A DNA stretch of 56,753 bases, taken from NCBI RefSeq assembly GCF_030525755.1, contig NZ_JAUNEC010000006.1, forward strand, positions 1-56,753. Reading direction: 5' to 3'. The position numbers were made by a program, and so were the translations under genes. Origin of the DNA: Alysiella sp. (GTDB lineage Bacteria > Pseudomonadota > Gammaproteobacteria > Burkholderiales > Neisseriaceae). This document shows positions 33,591-42,805 of the stretch, one piece after another. Position 1 is the stretch's first letter. Every line of letters starts with the position of its first letter. The notes beneath the pieces were generated by a model that was not told the DNA's origin, did not search any database, and saw nothing but the letters and a program-made list of their open reading frames with translations.

Positions 33591-34466
33591 ATGGAAATCA
33601 AAGACCGTTTGCTCATTGCCCTTGTGATTGCGATTTGGGGCGTGAATTTTTTGTTTATGCGTTTGTCTTTAAACGAAATGCCACCCATGATTTTGGGTGC
33701 TTTGCGTTTTGTGTGCGTGGTTTTCCCCGCCATTTTCTTTTTGAAAAAGCCCGATGTGGCGTGGAAATGGCTGATTTTATACGGCTTAACGATTAGTTTT
33801 GGGCAATTTGCGCTGATGTTTACCGCACTACATTGGGGCTTTCCGACAGGTTTGGCGGCATTGGTACTACAAATACAGGTGTTTTTCACCGTGATTTTGG
33901 CAGCAATTTTGTGGCGCGAACCTGTGTTGCTGCACCAATTTATCGGCATGATAACCACCTTTATCGGCTTGATTTTAATCGGATTAGGGCAATATCAAGG
34001 CAATTTGCCGCTACACGCCCTATTGCCTGTGGTGGGCGCAGCCGCATCATGGGCTTGCGGCAACATCATTGTGAAAAAAATCGGTAAAGTCAATCCCTTA
34101 TCTTTGGTGGTGTGGGGCAGCGTGTCGGCATTGGTGGCGTTTTCGCTGGTATCCTTGGCAATGTATCCAATTGATGAGATTGGCAATTTCATCACGCAAA
34201 GCAGTTGGAAAGCTTGGGCTGGCGTGTTATTTTTGGCTTATGTGTCCAATTTGGTGGGTTATACGGGTTGGGGCGCGTTGCTGTCGCGTTATCCTGCGGG
34301 TAAGGTTACACCATTTGCGTTTCTGGTGCCTGTGATTGCTTTGTTGGTGGGTTATGTGATTTTGAGCGAACGCTTGGGCATGTGGCACATTTTAGGCATT
34401 TTAGGCGTGATGAGTGGTTTATTGTTGCACATTTTTGGTCAAACTTTATTTTCACACAAACGCTAA
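33591..34466 (+). CDS. eamA: EamA-family exporter (O-acetylserine/cysteine type)
   Basis: A 291-residue DMT-superfamily inner-membrane protein with ten helices and two EamA repeats. It follows E. coli EamA (YdeD) closely: IWGVNFLFMRLSLNEMPPM, FVCVVFPAIFF, GLTISFGQFA, SWACGNIIVKKIGK and PVIALLVGYVILSERL. E. coli EamA exports O-acetylserine and cysteine; the substrate here is inferred from that. Confidence 0.85.
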   Translation: MEIKDRLLIALVIAIWGVNFLFMRLSLNEMPPMILGALRFVCVVFPAIFFLKKPDVAWKWLILYGLTISFGQFALMFTALHWGFPTGLAALVLQIQVFFTVILAAILWREPVLLHQFIGMITTFIGLILIGLGQYQGNLPLHALLPVVGAAASWACGNIIVKKIGKVNPLSLVVWGSVSALVAFSLVSLAMYPIDEIGNFITQSSWKAWAGVLFLAYVSNLVGYTGWGALLSRYPAGKVTPFAFLVPVIALLVGYVILSERLGMWHILGILGVMSGLLLHIFGQTLFSHKR

Positions 34467-34532
34467 ATGCTGTTTTTCAGGCAGCATACAATGCGGTAAA
34501 ATAACGTGTTTTAAATTTTGAAAGACATCGAC

Positions 34533-35309
34533 ATGGCAGTCCCCATTACCACCCCCGAAGAACAAGAAAAAATGCGTGAACTTGGTCGCTTGGTTGCCGA
34601 TGCACTTGATTACATTGGAGATTTCATCAAACCAGGTATCACCACCAATGAAATTGACAAGCTGGTTTACGATTACCATGTGAATGTGCAAGGTGGCTAT
34701 CCTGCGCCCTTGAATTATGGCAATCCGCCCTATCCCAAATCGTGTTGCACATCGGTCAATCATGTGATTTGCCACGGCATTCCAGACGATAAACCTTTGA
34801 AAGAAGGTGATATTCTCAATATTGATTTGACGATTAAAAAAGACGGTTTTCACGGCGATTCCAGCCGCATGTTTACCGTGGGCAAAGTTTCGCCACAAGC
34901 GCAACGCTTGATTGACGTAACCCATGACGCGATGATGGCTGGCATAGGCGCGGTTAGAGCAGGGGCAACTTTGGGCGACATTGGCTTCGCATGTCAGCAA
35001 GTGGCTGAAAATGCAGGTTATTCGGTGGTACAAGAATTTTGTGGACACGGCATTGGGCGCGATTTTCATTGCGAACCGCAAATTTTGCATTATGGCAAAC
35101 GCGGTCAAGGCATGGTGTTGCAAGCAGGCATGATTTTCACGATTGAGCCGATGATTAACCAAGGCAAACGCCATTTACGCATTTTGAACGATGGTTGGAC
35201 GGTTGTTACCAAAGACCGCAGCCTGTCGGCACAATGGGAACATGAAGTGCTGGTTACAGAAACAGGCTGCGAAATTTTGACGATTTCGCCACGCACAGGA
35301 AAACCTTGA
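34533..35309 (+). CDS. map: Methionine aminopeptidase, type I
   Basis: Removes the initiator Met from new proteins. The 258-residue enzyme has the pita-bread fold metal ligands in DIGFAC-type order: NIDLTIKKDGFHGDSSRMFT (20 residues; two Asp), FCGHGIGRDFH (His), TIEPM (Glu) and WEHEVLVT (Glu). The TTG-initiated extension from 34518 is rejected in favour of the ATG at 34533. Confidence 0.97.
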   Translation: MAVPITTPEEQEKMRELGRLVADALDYIGDFIKPGITTNEIDKLVYDYHVNVQGGYPAPLNYGNPPYPKSCCTSVNHVICHGIPDDKPLKEGDILNIDLTIKKDGFHGDSSRMFTVGKVSPQAQRLIDVTHDAMMAGIGAVRAGATLGDIGFACQQVAENAGYSVVQEFCGHGIGRDFHCEPQILHYGKRGQGMVLQAGMIFTIEPMINQGKRHLRILNDGWTVVTKDRSLSAQWEHEVLVTETGCEILTISPRTGKP

Positions 35310-35478
35310 TTTCTACCAAATCCAACATTAGGGTGTGCAACTTGTACTGTTTTTGTTTTAAATGGATTGACGACACAAAACAGGCTGCCTGAAATCCCAT
35401 TTTACCCACACACGCCATTTGAGTAGCTTGAAACCGTTTTAGGCAACTTGATTATCTCAAATGAAAGGAAACCACAAT

Positions 35479-36507
35479 ATGCCCCAATCCCAATTTTCAG
35501 CCGCGGTGTTGTACGCTCTTGACACACCTCACGAACGCCAAAAACTTGCCATCAAACTGTTTAACGAAGCGATGGAAAATGAAGACAACGCCACCGCAAT
35601 TGATGTAGCCAATTTCGTGATTGGCGATGAAAATTGTGCTTACACCTTTTCAGCGGGTTTTCAAATGCACTGTGCCAGTTGGTTGGCACGGCATTATCGC
35701 CAATGCTATGCCGACACCACCGACAACAGTCCTGAAGAAGACGAATATTTAGAAAAATTGATTGATATTTTGTGGAAATTCAAATGGCTCATCGCTCGCC
35801 TACCCTATGACATCAACATAAGTCAAGACGAAATCACACAAGCCAATGAATTGGTTACACATTTCTATGAACATTTTGAATATGGTCAAGCTGCACTTGC
35901 CAAAGCTTTGATGCACCAAAACATCAAAATGGGCAATGTTCAAGCCGTGCAACAACATTTTGAGACATGGCAAAACACCGAAGCCGATTGGGGCAATGAT
36001 TGCGATGCGTGCGAACGCAATAGTTTGGTGGAATACCATCATTTTATTGGCGATTATATGCGTGTGATTGAATTGGCAAAGCCCATTTTATCGGGCGAAA
36101 TGAGCTGTGGCGAAGTGCCACACATCACTTATGAATTTGTCATTGACAGTCTGATTCGTACCCAACAAACCGAAGCTGCCCAAGATTTACTTAACGAAGC
36201 CATTGATTTAATTACCAATAATATTGAAGAAAACCTACATTTATTGCCGTCCCTGATTTACCTGACACACAAAGTAGGCGACCACGACAAAGCTAAAGAT
36301 TTGCTGAACGATTTCAACGATGCGATTTTGACACTTGCTCCCAATAACCGATTGTATTATTTGGATTACCTGATTTGTGTTGCCCCATTTAACGATGAAG
36401 CCATCCATGAAGCACAAAAAGTCGCCGCCGAATTTGACGAACGCAATGACAACAGTTTTTATCAAGACAAATTGACACTCATGTTTGGTCAAATACAAGT
36501 ACATTGA
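35479..36507 (+). CDS. Helical-repeat protein, unknown
   Basis: A 342-residue soluble, acidic protein. Regular pairs of helices (for example YGQAALAKALMHQNIKMGN and TEAAQDLLNEAIDLIT) suggest TPR-like repeats and a role in protein binding. No catalytic motif. The ATG at 35479 has AAAGGAAA in front; an ATG at 35461 would add six residues. A bidirectional hairpin follows. Confidence 0.65.
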   Translation: MPQSQFSAAVLYALDTPHERQKLAIKLFNEAMENEDNATAIDVANFVIGDENCAYTFSAGFQMHCASWLARHYRQCYADTTDNSPEEDEYLEKLIDILWKFKWLIARLPYDINISQDEITQANELVTHFYEHFEYGQAALAKALMHQNIKMGNVQAVQQHFETWQNTEADWGNDCDACERNSLVEYHHFIGDYMRVIELAKPILSGEMSCGEVPHITYEFVIDSLIRTQQTEAAQDLLNEAIDLITNNIEENLHLLPSLIYLTHKVGDHDKAKDLLNDFNDAILTLAPNNRLYYLDYLICVAPFNDEAIHEAQKVAAEFDERNDNSFYQDKLTLMFGQIQVH

Positions 36508-36508
36508 T

Positions 36509-36545
36509 TTTTCAGGCAGCCTCAATCATTTAGGCTGCCTGAAAA
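36509..36545. terminator. Bidirectional uptake-sequence terminator
   Basis: TTTTCAGGCAGCCT (36509-36522) pairs with AGGCTGCCTGAAAA (36532-36545), a perfect 14-base stem with a 9-base loop, between two convergent genes. T-rich or A-rich sequence flanks both sides. Confidence 0.7.
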
Positions 36546-36568
36546 TAAAGAATTTTTTAAAATTAAAA

Positions 36569-37069
36569 TCAATCTCTTAAACTGATTTTATCCGATAATC
36601 CCACTTCATGTGGATTGATACGCGCTTCATCTTCTTGTCCCAAATGTACCAATTTTCGCAATTTAGTGATGTAATTGTTCACGTCCAAACCGCGTCCAAA
36701 ACGCTGTGCCTCCCACAAAGTTTCCGCCAAAGCCTCCATCATTTCGTGTTCTGCTTGAACCCAATCACCATATTGGGCACACAATTTCTCATGAATTTCA
36801 CGAATACCAAATGGCTGGTCAATCGCCACTTGTTCCTGAATGGATAGATGCATAGAAAGATGCAAAAAAGGATTGGTTTGCCCTTTCTCAGGTGTCCATT
36901 CATAGTCCAAATAATTCTCAATATTATCCAAAATCGGTGCATATTCCTGATGTGCTTGCAAAATCCGCAACGCTTTTTGTTGTAAAGCGTCCAATTGCAC
37001 AGGCGCAAAACGCAGCCGCCAAACATGAGCAAAAAAACGGCGCACATCATGGGTATTCACATCATACAT
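36569..37069 (-). CDS. DUF1841 family protein
   Basis: A 166-residue soluble protein matching the betaproteobacterial DUF1841 family: FFAHVWRL near the N-terminus, then NPFLHLSMHLSIQEQ, IDQPFGIREIHEKL and HEMMEALAETLWEAQRFG. Function unknown. It is divergent from the tmRNA gene and convergent with the preceding unknown gene. Confidence 0.85.
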   Translation of the reverse strand: MYDVNTHDVRRFFAHVWRLRFAPVQLDALQQKALRILQAHQEYAPILDNIENYLDYEWTPEKGQTNPFLHLSMHLSIQEQVAIDQPFGIREIHEKLCAQYGDWVQAEHEMMEALAETLWEAQRFGRGLDVNNYITKLRKLVHLGQEDEARINPHEVGLSDKISLRD

Positions 37070-37113
37070 AGTTGATTATTCCAAAAAAGTAGGACGAACG
37101 GCATTATAAAGCC

Positions 37114-37142
37114 TTTTCAGATAACCTGAAACTGTGTACAAT
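37114..37142 (+). promoter_or_regulatory. Probable tmRNA promoter
   Basis: TTTTCA (37114-37119), a 17-base spacer and TACAAT (37137-37142) lie 15 bases before the mature tmRNA 5' end. Confidence 0.55.
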
Positions 37143-37156
37143 CGCCTTTCTCATTT

Positions 37157-37517
37157 GGGGGCGACCTTGGTTTCGACGGGGGTTGCAAAGCAAATGTGGG
37201 CATACCGCGTTTTCAGTTACGCGTAAAACACTGTACGAAAATAGTCGCAAACGACGAAACTTACGCTTTGGCAGCTTAATGCCAGCCGTTGCAGCAGTTG
37301 GTCAATGGGCTGTGTGGGGCAACCCACTGCAACGTCATTTACATTGACTGGTTTTCTGTCGGGTTACTTGGCAGGAAATGAGATTGTAGGTAACTGGTTT
37401 CCAAACAGCCTGTCTGTCGGCGGAATGGGAATGAGACAATAAGTAGATAAGACTAAGTATGTAGAACACTTTGTAGAGGACTTTCGGACGGGGGTTCAAT
37501 TCCCCCCGCCTCCACCA
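37157..37517 (+). ncRNA. ssrA: Transfer-messenger RNA (tmRNA)
   Basis: About 361 nt. The acceptor stem pairs GGGGGCG at 37157 with CGCCTCC before an encoded CCA end at 37517, and the T arm GGGTTCAATTCC lies just before it. The tag reading frame at 37247-37279 encodes ANDETYALAA and a TAA stop, identical in form to neisserial tags. tmRNA with SmpB frees stalled ribosomes and marks the peptide for degradation. An apparent minus-strand ORF across it is a shadow. Confidence 0.97.
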
Positions 37518-37529
37518 AATTCTCAAAAC

Positions 37530-37562
37530 AAATCCCTGAAATCATCTGATTTTCAGGGATTT
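37530..37562 (+). terminator. tmRNA terminator
   Basis: AAATCCCTGAAA (37530-37541), an 8-base loop and TTTTCAGGGATTT (37550-37562), then TGTGATTTT. It starts 12 bases after the tmRNA CCA. Confidence 0.8.
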
Positions 37563-37760
37563 TGTGATTTTCAGACAGCATTGTAGCAAAAAGAAAGCAC
37601 AGAAATGAAAAATCGCAACAAAAATTATGTGGTTGTTTGTAGGTCAGCCAATCGTGTATGGATTGGGATTTAGGAAGAATATGGTTTTATCATTAAAATG
37701 TGTTTTCAGGCAGCCCGAAAATCCACTCAGGCTGCCTGAAAACATCAAATCACAGCAAAA

Positions 37761-38930
37761 TCACAAATTCGCGGCTTTGCGCAAAATTTCCGCTTTGTCG
37801 GTTTTTTCCCAAGTGAACTCGGGTTCTTCGCGACCGAAATGTCCGTAGGCGGCAGATTTGCGGTAAATGGGGCGCAATAAATCCAACATTTGAATGATGC
37901 CTTTGGGGCGCAAATCAAAATGTTCACGCACCAAAGCAATCAATTCTTGTTCGTTCAATTTGCCTGTGCCAAAGGTGTCAATGGCGATGGAAGTGGGTTC
38001 GGCAATGCCAATCGCGTAGGAAATTTGGATTTGGCATTGGCTCGCCAAACCTGCTGCAACAATGTTTTTCGCCACATAGCGACCTGCGTAGGCGGCAGAA
38101 CGGTCTACTTTGCTGGGGTCTTTGCCTGAAAATGCGCCGCCACCGTGTGGGGCTGCGCCACCGTAGGTATCCACAATGATTTTGCGACCAGTTAAGCCGC
38201 AATCGCCATGAGGGCCACCGATGACAAATGTGCCTGTTGGGTTGATGAAATATTTGGTTTCGGGCGTGATTAAATCGGCTGGCAACACGGGGAAGATGAT
38301 GTGTTCTTTAACCGCCGCCACCAAATCATCGTAGGCAATGCTCTCATCGTGTTGGGTGGACAATACAACCGTGTCAATGCGTTTGACGCGACCTGTTTCG
38401 CTGTCGTAGGCAACGGTCAGTTGGGCTTTGGCATCGGGGCGCAACCATGGCAACAAGCCGCTTTTGCGGACTTCGCTTTGGCGTTGCATCAGGCGGTGGC
38501 TGTAATAAATGGCAAAGGGCATGAGTGTGGGCGTTTCATCGCAAGCGTAGCCAAACATCAAGCCTTGGTCGCCTGCACCTTGGTTCAAATCCAAGCCTTC
38601 GCCTTCGTTCACGCCTTGGGCGATGTCGGGCGATTGTTGTCCGTAGTTCAGCACCAATTTGAAGGTGTCGGCGGCAAAGCCCAAGCTGGGGTCGTTGTAG
38701 CCGATTTGACGCACGGTTTCGCGCGCGATTTTTTCGTAATCCACTTTTGCGCTGGTGGTGATTTCGCCTGCCAACACACACAAATCAGTGGCAACCAAGG
38801 TTTCGGCAGCCACACGCGCTTTGGGGTCTTGGGCGAAAATCGCGTCCAAAATGGCATCGGAAATTTGGTCGGCAACTTTGTCGGGGTGTCCTTCGGATAC
38901 GGATTCCGATGTGAATAAATATTCGCTCAT
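37761..38930 (-). CDS. metK: S-adenosylmethionine synthetase
   Basis: Makes SAM from methionine and ATP. The 389-residue protein starts MSEYLFTSESVSEGHPDK with the ATP-site motif GHPDK. GAGDQGLMFGYA, GGPHGDCGLTGRKIIVDTYG (20 residues) and GGGAFSGKDPSKVDRSAAY follow in the usual order. An in-frame ATG at 38948 would add six residues and is less like the family. A short DUS-bearing leader separates it from a terminated, structured RNA upstream, which may control the gene. Confidence 0.98.
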   Translation of the reverse strand: MSEYLFTSESVSEGHPDKVADQISDAILDAIFAQDPKARVAAETLVATDLCVLAGEITTSAKVDYEKIARETVRQIGYNDPSLGFAADTFKLVLNYGQQSPDIAQGVNEGEGLDLNQGAGDQGLMFGYACDETPTLMPFAIYYSHRLMQRQSEVRKSGLLPWLRPDAKAQLTVAYDSETGRVKRIDTVVLSTQHDESIAYDDLVAAVKEHIIFPVLPADLITPETKYFINPTGTFVIGGPHGDCGLTGRKIIVDTYGGAAPHGGGAFSGKDPSKVDRSAAYAGRYVAKNIVAAGLASQCQIQISYAIGIAEPTSIAIDTFGTGKLNEQELIALVREHFDLRPKGIIQMLDLLRPIYRKSAAYGHFGREEPEFTWEKTDKAEILRKAANL

Positions 38931-39000
38931 ATCATTGCTTTCATTCAAATCAATTCAATCATAAACTGGCTTTCAGGCTGCCTGAAAGCGAAATTTAGGC

Positions 39001-39029
39001 AAAAAAAAGCCCGCATTCAAAGCGGGTTT
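39001..39029 (-). terminator. Intrinsic terminator between the structured RNA and metK
   Basis: On the minus strand CCCGC, a 7-base loop and GCGGG are followed by C and an uninterrupted run of eight T. It is the best intrinsic terminator in the window and faces metK. Confidence 0.85.
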
Positions 39030-39136
39030 GGATTGTTTGGTCTCATCAAAGAACCGAACCACATCGGCTTACGCCGTCCACCTTACTTGTTTTGCAACCA
39101 AGCAGGTTGGCATGGAATACCCAACTCTTAATGCGG
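39001..39136 (-). ncRNA. Structured leader RNA or sRNA upstream of metK, with own terminator
   Basis: On the minus strand, about 135 nt from a predicted start near 39136. Hairpins that can be drawn: GTTGG with CCAAC around a 10-base loop, CTTG/CAAG plus ACCT/AGGT around GTTGCAAAA, and CGGC-GTAA-GCCG with a GNRA tetraloop. It ends in a terminator, CCCGC-loop-GCGGG-C then eight T. It does not match any SAM riboswitch class I can recall. It could be a metK attenuator or a free sRNA; no long ORF is in it. Confidence 0.6.
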
Positions 39137-39141
39137 TGTGC

Positions 39142-39170
39142 ATCATAACAATTTTGACGCATAAGGGCAA
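39142..39170 (-). promoter_or_regulatory. Promoter of the metK leader RNA
   Basis: On the minus strand, TTGCCC (39165-39170), a 17-base spacer and TATGAT (39142-39147). The -10 matches five of six consensus bases. Predicted start about 39135-39136. Confidence 0.6.
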
Positions 39171-39389
39171 GCAATGATTTTTCAGACAACCAATTGAACT
39201 GCATTTTCACAAAAATGGTGCTTTTTCCTTAATTTTTGCATCAAAATTGGGCTTGCTGCCTGAAAACATTGTGCCTAAAATGAACATTTTTAGTTTCAGT
39301 CTTAAAGCTTCCTGAAATAGCCTTAATCACTTGAAATTTTTTCAGGCAGCCTTAATTTTCTTAACCGCAACAATATAAGGAAAAACCAA

Positions 39390-39899
39390 ATGATTAAATT
39401 ACATACCAATTTCGGTGTTATCGGCATTGAATTGAACCATGAAAAAGCCCCCATTACGGCTGCCAATTTTGAACAATATGTGAAAGACGGTTTTTATGAT
39501 GGAGTAATTTTTCATCGTGTTATCAAAGGCTTCATGATTCAAGGCGGGGGCATGGACAGCGACATGAATGAGAAAGCCACTCGCGAGAGCATTGAAAACG
39601 AAGCACACAATGGCTTGAAAAACGACAAGTACACCATTGCCATGGCGCGTACTTCACAACCTCATTCTGCCAGCGCACAATTTTTCATCAATACACAAAA
39701 CAATGATTTTTTGAACTACCGAGCCAAAGAATTACACGGTCGTGAAGTGGTACAAGAATGGGGCTATGCCGTATTCGGTAAAGTGGTAGAAGGTCAAGAA
39801 GTCGTTGATGAAATTGAAAAAGTCGCTACCAAACGTCATGGTTATCATGATGACGTGCCTATTGAACCCGTTGTCATCAATAAAGCGGAATTGGTTTAA
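39390..39899 (+). CDS. ppiB: Peptidyl-prolyl cis-trans isomerase, cyclophilin type
   Basis: Cytosolic folding helper, 169 residues, without a signal peptide. The active-site segment FHRVIKGFMIQGG contains the catalytic Arg, and SASAQFFINTQNNDFLN and YAVFGKVVEGQEVVDEI are standard for cyclophilins. AAGGAAAA precedes the ATG. Confidence 0.96.
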   Translation: MIKLHTNFGVIGIELNHEKAPITAANFEQYVKDGFYDGVIFHRVIKGFMIQGGGMDSDMNEKATRESIENEAHNGLKNDKYTIAMARTSQPHSASAQFFINTQNNDFLNYRAKELHGREVVQEWGYAVFGKVVEGQEVVDEIEKVATKRHGYHDDVPIEPVVINKAELV

Positions 39900-39914
39900 T
39901 ACAAACATTCAAAT

Positions 39915-39953
39915 AAGGCTGCCTGAAAGCCCAAATGGTTTTCAGACAGCCTT
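39915..39953 (+). terminator. Terminator after ppiB from an uptake-sequence pair
   Basis: AAGGCTGCCTGAAA (39915-39928) pairs with TTTCAGACAGCCTT (39940-39953) with one mismatch, then GTTTTC. The right arm is a mutated uptake sequence. Confidence 0.7.
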
Positions 39954-40123
39954 GTTTTCATTGATGCTGATACCTATTTTTGATAGCCAATTGCGATTAT
40001 CTAATCACACTATACGACCCAATCTTATCAAAAATACAAACAATTTCAGTATGTTTCAGGCAATATACAAACACACATAAAAACGATAACCTATTGCATT
40101 AAATCAAATTTTATTTATTTATC

Positions 40124-40153
40124 TTTCAAATTGCCCACAAATTTCGGTATAAT
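40124..40153 (+). promoter_or_regulatory. Probable sigma-70 promoter of hemA
   Basis: A perfect -10 TATAAT (40148-40153), 18 bases after TTTCAA (40124-40129). It is 34 bases before the hemA ATG. Confidence 0.55.
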
Positions 40154-40187
40154 TTGCCCATTCACACAAAAACAATAAACCACTACC

Positions 40188-41438
40188 ATGAAACTTACCG
40201 TAATCGGTCTCAATCACCAAACTGCGCCATTGAGCATTCGTGAAAAATTGGCATTTACTGCTGAAAATTTAGCGCAAGCTGTACGCGATTTAAGTTCTCA
40301 TGCTGCAAGCGAAGCTGTGATACTTTCAACATGCAACCGAACTGAACTGTATTGCGTAGGCGATGCCGAACACATCATCGCTTGGTTGGCAAACCATCAA
40401 AACATCAGTGAAGCCGAAATTCGTCCTTATTTGTACATACTGGGTTGTAGCGAAACCATACGCCACGCCTTTCGAGTTGCTTGTGGTTTAGACAGCATGG
40501 TTTTGGGCGAAACCCAAATTCTGGGACAAATGAAAGCCGCCGTAGAAGTAGCACGTCAAGAAAATGCCATTGGAACATGGCTCAATGCCTTGTTTCAACG
40601 TACTTTTTCTGCCGCAAAAGAAATCCGCAGTAACACAGGTGTAGGCGATAATGTGGTTTCTATGGCATCGGCAGCGGTACGCATGGCGGAAGACACTTTT
40701 GGCTGCCTGAAAAATTTAAATGTGCTGTTTGTAGGTGCAGGTGAAATGAACGAAGGCGTGGCAACTTATTTTGCTGCTAAAATGCCTGCACTCATCACAG
40801 TTGCCAACCGCACTTTAAGTCGTGCTACCCATTTATGCAGCAAACTAAATGGTAATGCCCAAGCCGCACCATTAAACAGGCTGCCTGAAATTGTGCATCG
40901 TTACGACATCATCGTATCTTGCACCGCATCAACCGATGCCGTGATTACACATCAAATGATGGCGCGTGCTACCGAAAAAAATACGATAAGCAAAACCATT
41001 TTCATGTTGGATTTGGCCGTACCACGCGATATTGAAGCCCAAGTAGCGCAAATCACAGGGGTTAAACTGTTTACGGTAGACGATATTGCCCATGTGGTCG
41101 CAGAAGGTAAAGAAGCACGCCGTCATGCCGCAGAAGCTGCTGAAACATTGGTACAACAAAAAGTAAGTGAATTTATAGAATGGCAACGCGCACGCCAACG
41201 TGTGCCTTTGATTTGTGCCTTGCGTGATGAAGGCGAACGTGCTCGTTTACACGTTCTGAACAATGCTATGCGCCAACTTGCCAAAGGCACCCCCCCCGAA
41301 GAAGTTTTGGAACGTCTTTCGGTGCAACTAACCAATAAATTGCTGCATTCTCCCACGCGTGCACTCAATAAAGCTGATGCCCACGACAATCATGTGGTAC
41401 ACGCGTTATCACAAGTTTACCGTTTACACAGCTCATAA
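40188..41438 (+). CDS. hemA: Glutamyl-tRNA reductase
   Basis: First enzyme of the C5 haem pathway; reduces Glu-tRNA to glutamate-1-semialdehyde. The 416-residue protein has the catalytic Cys49 in STCNRTELY, then GLDSMVLGETQILGQMK, an NADPH-binding domain with VLFVGAGEMNEGVA, and a C-terminal dimerisation helix region. It is a monocistronic gene ended by a strong hairpin. Confidence 0.97.
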   Translation: MKLTVIGLNHQTAPLSIREKLAFTAENLAQAVRDLSSHAASEAVILSTCNRTELYCVGDAEHIIAWLANHQNISEAEIRPYLYILGCSETIRHAFRVACGLDSMVLGETQILGQMKAAVEVARQENAIGTWLNALFQRTFSAAKEIRSNTGVGDNVVSMASAAVRMAEDTFGCLKNLNVLFVGAGEMNEGVATYFAAKMPALITVANRTLSRATHLCSKLNGNAQAAPLNRLPEIVHRYDIIVSCTASTDAVITHQMMARATEKNTISKTIFMLDLAVPRDIEAQVAQITGVKLFTVDDIAHVVAEGKEARRHAAEAAETLVQQKVSEFIEWQRARQRVPLICALRDEGERARLHVLNNAMRQLAKGTPPEEVLERLSVQLTNKLLHSPTRALNKADAHDNHVVHALSQVYRLHSS

Positions 41439-41532
41439 TTGGTACTCAATCATAAAAAGTCGAAACCTTTATAAAACCTATTGTTAAACGAACGTAAAAG
41501 CAGATTTTATATCCGTCTTTTTTCAAAGGTTT

Positions 41533-41569
41533 AAGGCTGCCTGAAAGACCATTGTTTTCAGGCAGCCTT
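41533..41569. terminator. Bidirectional uptake-sequence terminator between hemA and glnB
   Basis: AAGGCTGCCTGAAA (41533-41546) pairs perfectly with TTTCAGGCAGCCTT (41556-41569), followed by TTATAT. The flanking genes converge on it. Confidence 0.75.
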
Positions 41570-41731
41570 TTATATCTGACCACAAATAAGATTAACGCGA
41601 ACTTAGGATAAGAAAAAACAACCATTTGTTTTAAATAAAATTATATCATTAGGTCAGGGCACATACCCAACTCACACAAGTCATTTATTTTCTTGGTATG
41701 TTCAACTCACTTACGCCAAACTCACGTTAAA

Positions 41732-42070
41732 TTAAACCGCAGCATCTGCCGTTTCCCCTGTGCGAATGCGGATAACTTCTTCAACAGGCAAAATAAAAAT
41801 TTTGCCATCGCCAATTTTTCCAGAACGTGCCGTTTCAATAATGGTTTCAACCGCACGTTCAACCAAATCATCGGTCAGCACCAATTCAATTTTCACTTTG
41901 GGCAAAAAATCAACCGCATATTCTGCGCCGCGATAAATTTCAGTATGCCCTTTTTGGCGACCAAAACCCTTTACTTCACTGACCGTCATGCCCGTGATAC
42001 CCATTTCGGTTAATGCCTCACGCACATCGTCCAATTTAAAGGGTTTAATGATGGCTTCAATTTTTTTCAT
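41732..42070 (-). CDS. glnB: Nitrogen regulatory protein P-II
   Basis: A 112-residue signalling protein that senses 2-oxoglutarate and ATP/ADP and reports nitrogen status. The T-loop GRQKGHTEIYRGAEYAVDF contains the uridylylation site Tyr51, and the B- and C-loop segments VERAVETIIETARSGKIGDG and RIRTGE are present. AAGGAGGA lies nine bases before the ATG at 42070, so the seven extra codons of the longer frame are rejected. No amtB is adjacent. Confidence 0.96.
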   Translation of the reverse strand: MKKIEAIIKPFKLDDVREALTEMGITGMTVSEVKGFGRQKGHTEIYRGAEYAVDFLPKVKIELVLTDDLVERAVETIIETARSGKIGDGKIFILPVEEVIRIRTGETADAAV

Positions 42071-42255
42071 CTTCTTTTCCTCCTTACCCAATGATTAAGA
42101 CAGATACAGACCCACACCAAAAAATAAAATTACCATTAAATTTCAATATTTTGACTTCATCATATCATCATTCAAGCTACCAGAATCCCTTTCAGGCAGC
42201 CTCTCTTATTCAAAACCTGTATTCATCAAATTGACAGATGAATACAGGTTCTCAA

Positions 42256-42774
42256 TCACATTCGTCCCAACTCACGTTGTAAAGCCTGAATATTTTGTTG
42301 TCTGTCCAAAACCGCACTTTCCAGTTGGCGAATGCGGTTTTGATGACCCGCATCAAGTTGCCCATCAACTGCCCTACCCTCTGCCAAAGCTTTTTGTGCA
42401 TTTGCCAAAGCCGTGCGCTCATTGCTCAACTCTTGTTCTAAAATCGTGCGGCGACCGCTGGCACGCGTTGTATCCAAACGTGGTGCAACTGATGCCGATG
42501 CCACAGGAACAGCACGCGCAGACACAGCACCACTAACACTACTGCGTGCCACAGTTGTTGATGGACGTGCCACAGCAGCTGCTGTGTTACTATTACTTGA
42601 ATGACTGGATTGAGCTGCCGTATAACTGCCAATTTTTTTGCCCAAATCGGCTTTTCCGCTGCCATGTTTAGGGTTGGAGGTATAACAACCCTGTCCACAA
42701 CTGTACACTTCCGCAATGGCATACGGCGCAATCGCCCCAAACACAGCACACACCATTAAAGCACGATAATTCAT
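42256..42774 (-). CDS. Exported DUF4124-like protein with C-terminal coiled coil
   Basis: A 172-residue protein. The signal peptide (1-21, ending YAIA) is followed by EVYSCGQGCYTSNPKHG, resembling the short DUF4124 domain with its Cys pair. Then comes a low-complexity Ala/Ser/Val/Thr linker (about 55-105) and a coiled coil (about 108-170) that suggests oligomerisation. Function unknown; periplasmic location is inferred. Confidence 0.65.
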   Translation of the reverse strand: MNYRALMVCAVFGAIAPYAIAEVYSCGQGCYTSNPKHGSGKADLGKKIGSYTAAQSSHSSNSNTAAAVARPSTTVARSSVSGAVSARAVPVASASVAPRLDTTRASGRRTILEQELSNERTALANAQKALAEGRAVDGQLDAGHQNRIRQLESAVLDRQQNIQALQRELGRM

Positions 42775-42805
42775 TTTGTTTCCTTATAATAATATTGAGA
42801 TGGTT

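Larger units (their letters stand above)
38931..39389. other. Spacer between metK and ppiB
   Basis: 459 bases. From the metK side: an uptake-sequence pair (about 38971-38987), an intrinsic terminator (39001-39029), the structured RNA up to about 39136 and its promoter (39142-39170), all on the minus strand. The rest to ppiB holds uptake sequences and no evident gene. Confidence 0.7.

Noticed and set aside
37335..37526. Minus-strand ORF beginning MRIWWRRGELNPRPKV
   Set aside because: It lies across the tmRNA gene; the sequence is the usual false ORF from a tmRNA or tRNA 3' end.
39001..39136. Interpretation of the metK leader as a coding leader peptide
   Set aside because: The possible frame (MMHTALRVGY..) is stopped by an in-frame TAA in the hairpin region, lacks a ribosome site and has no run of Met codons.
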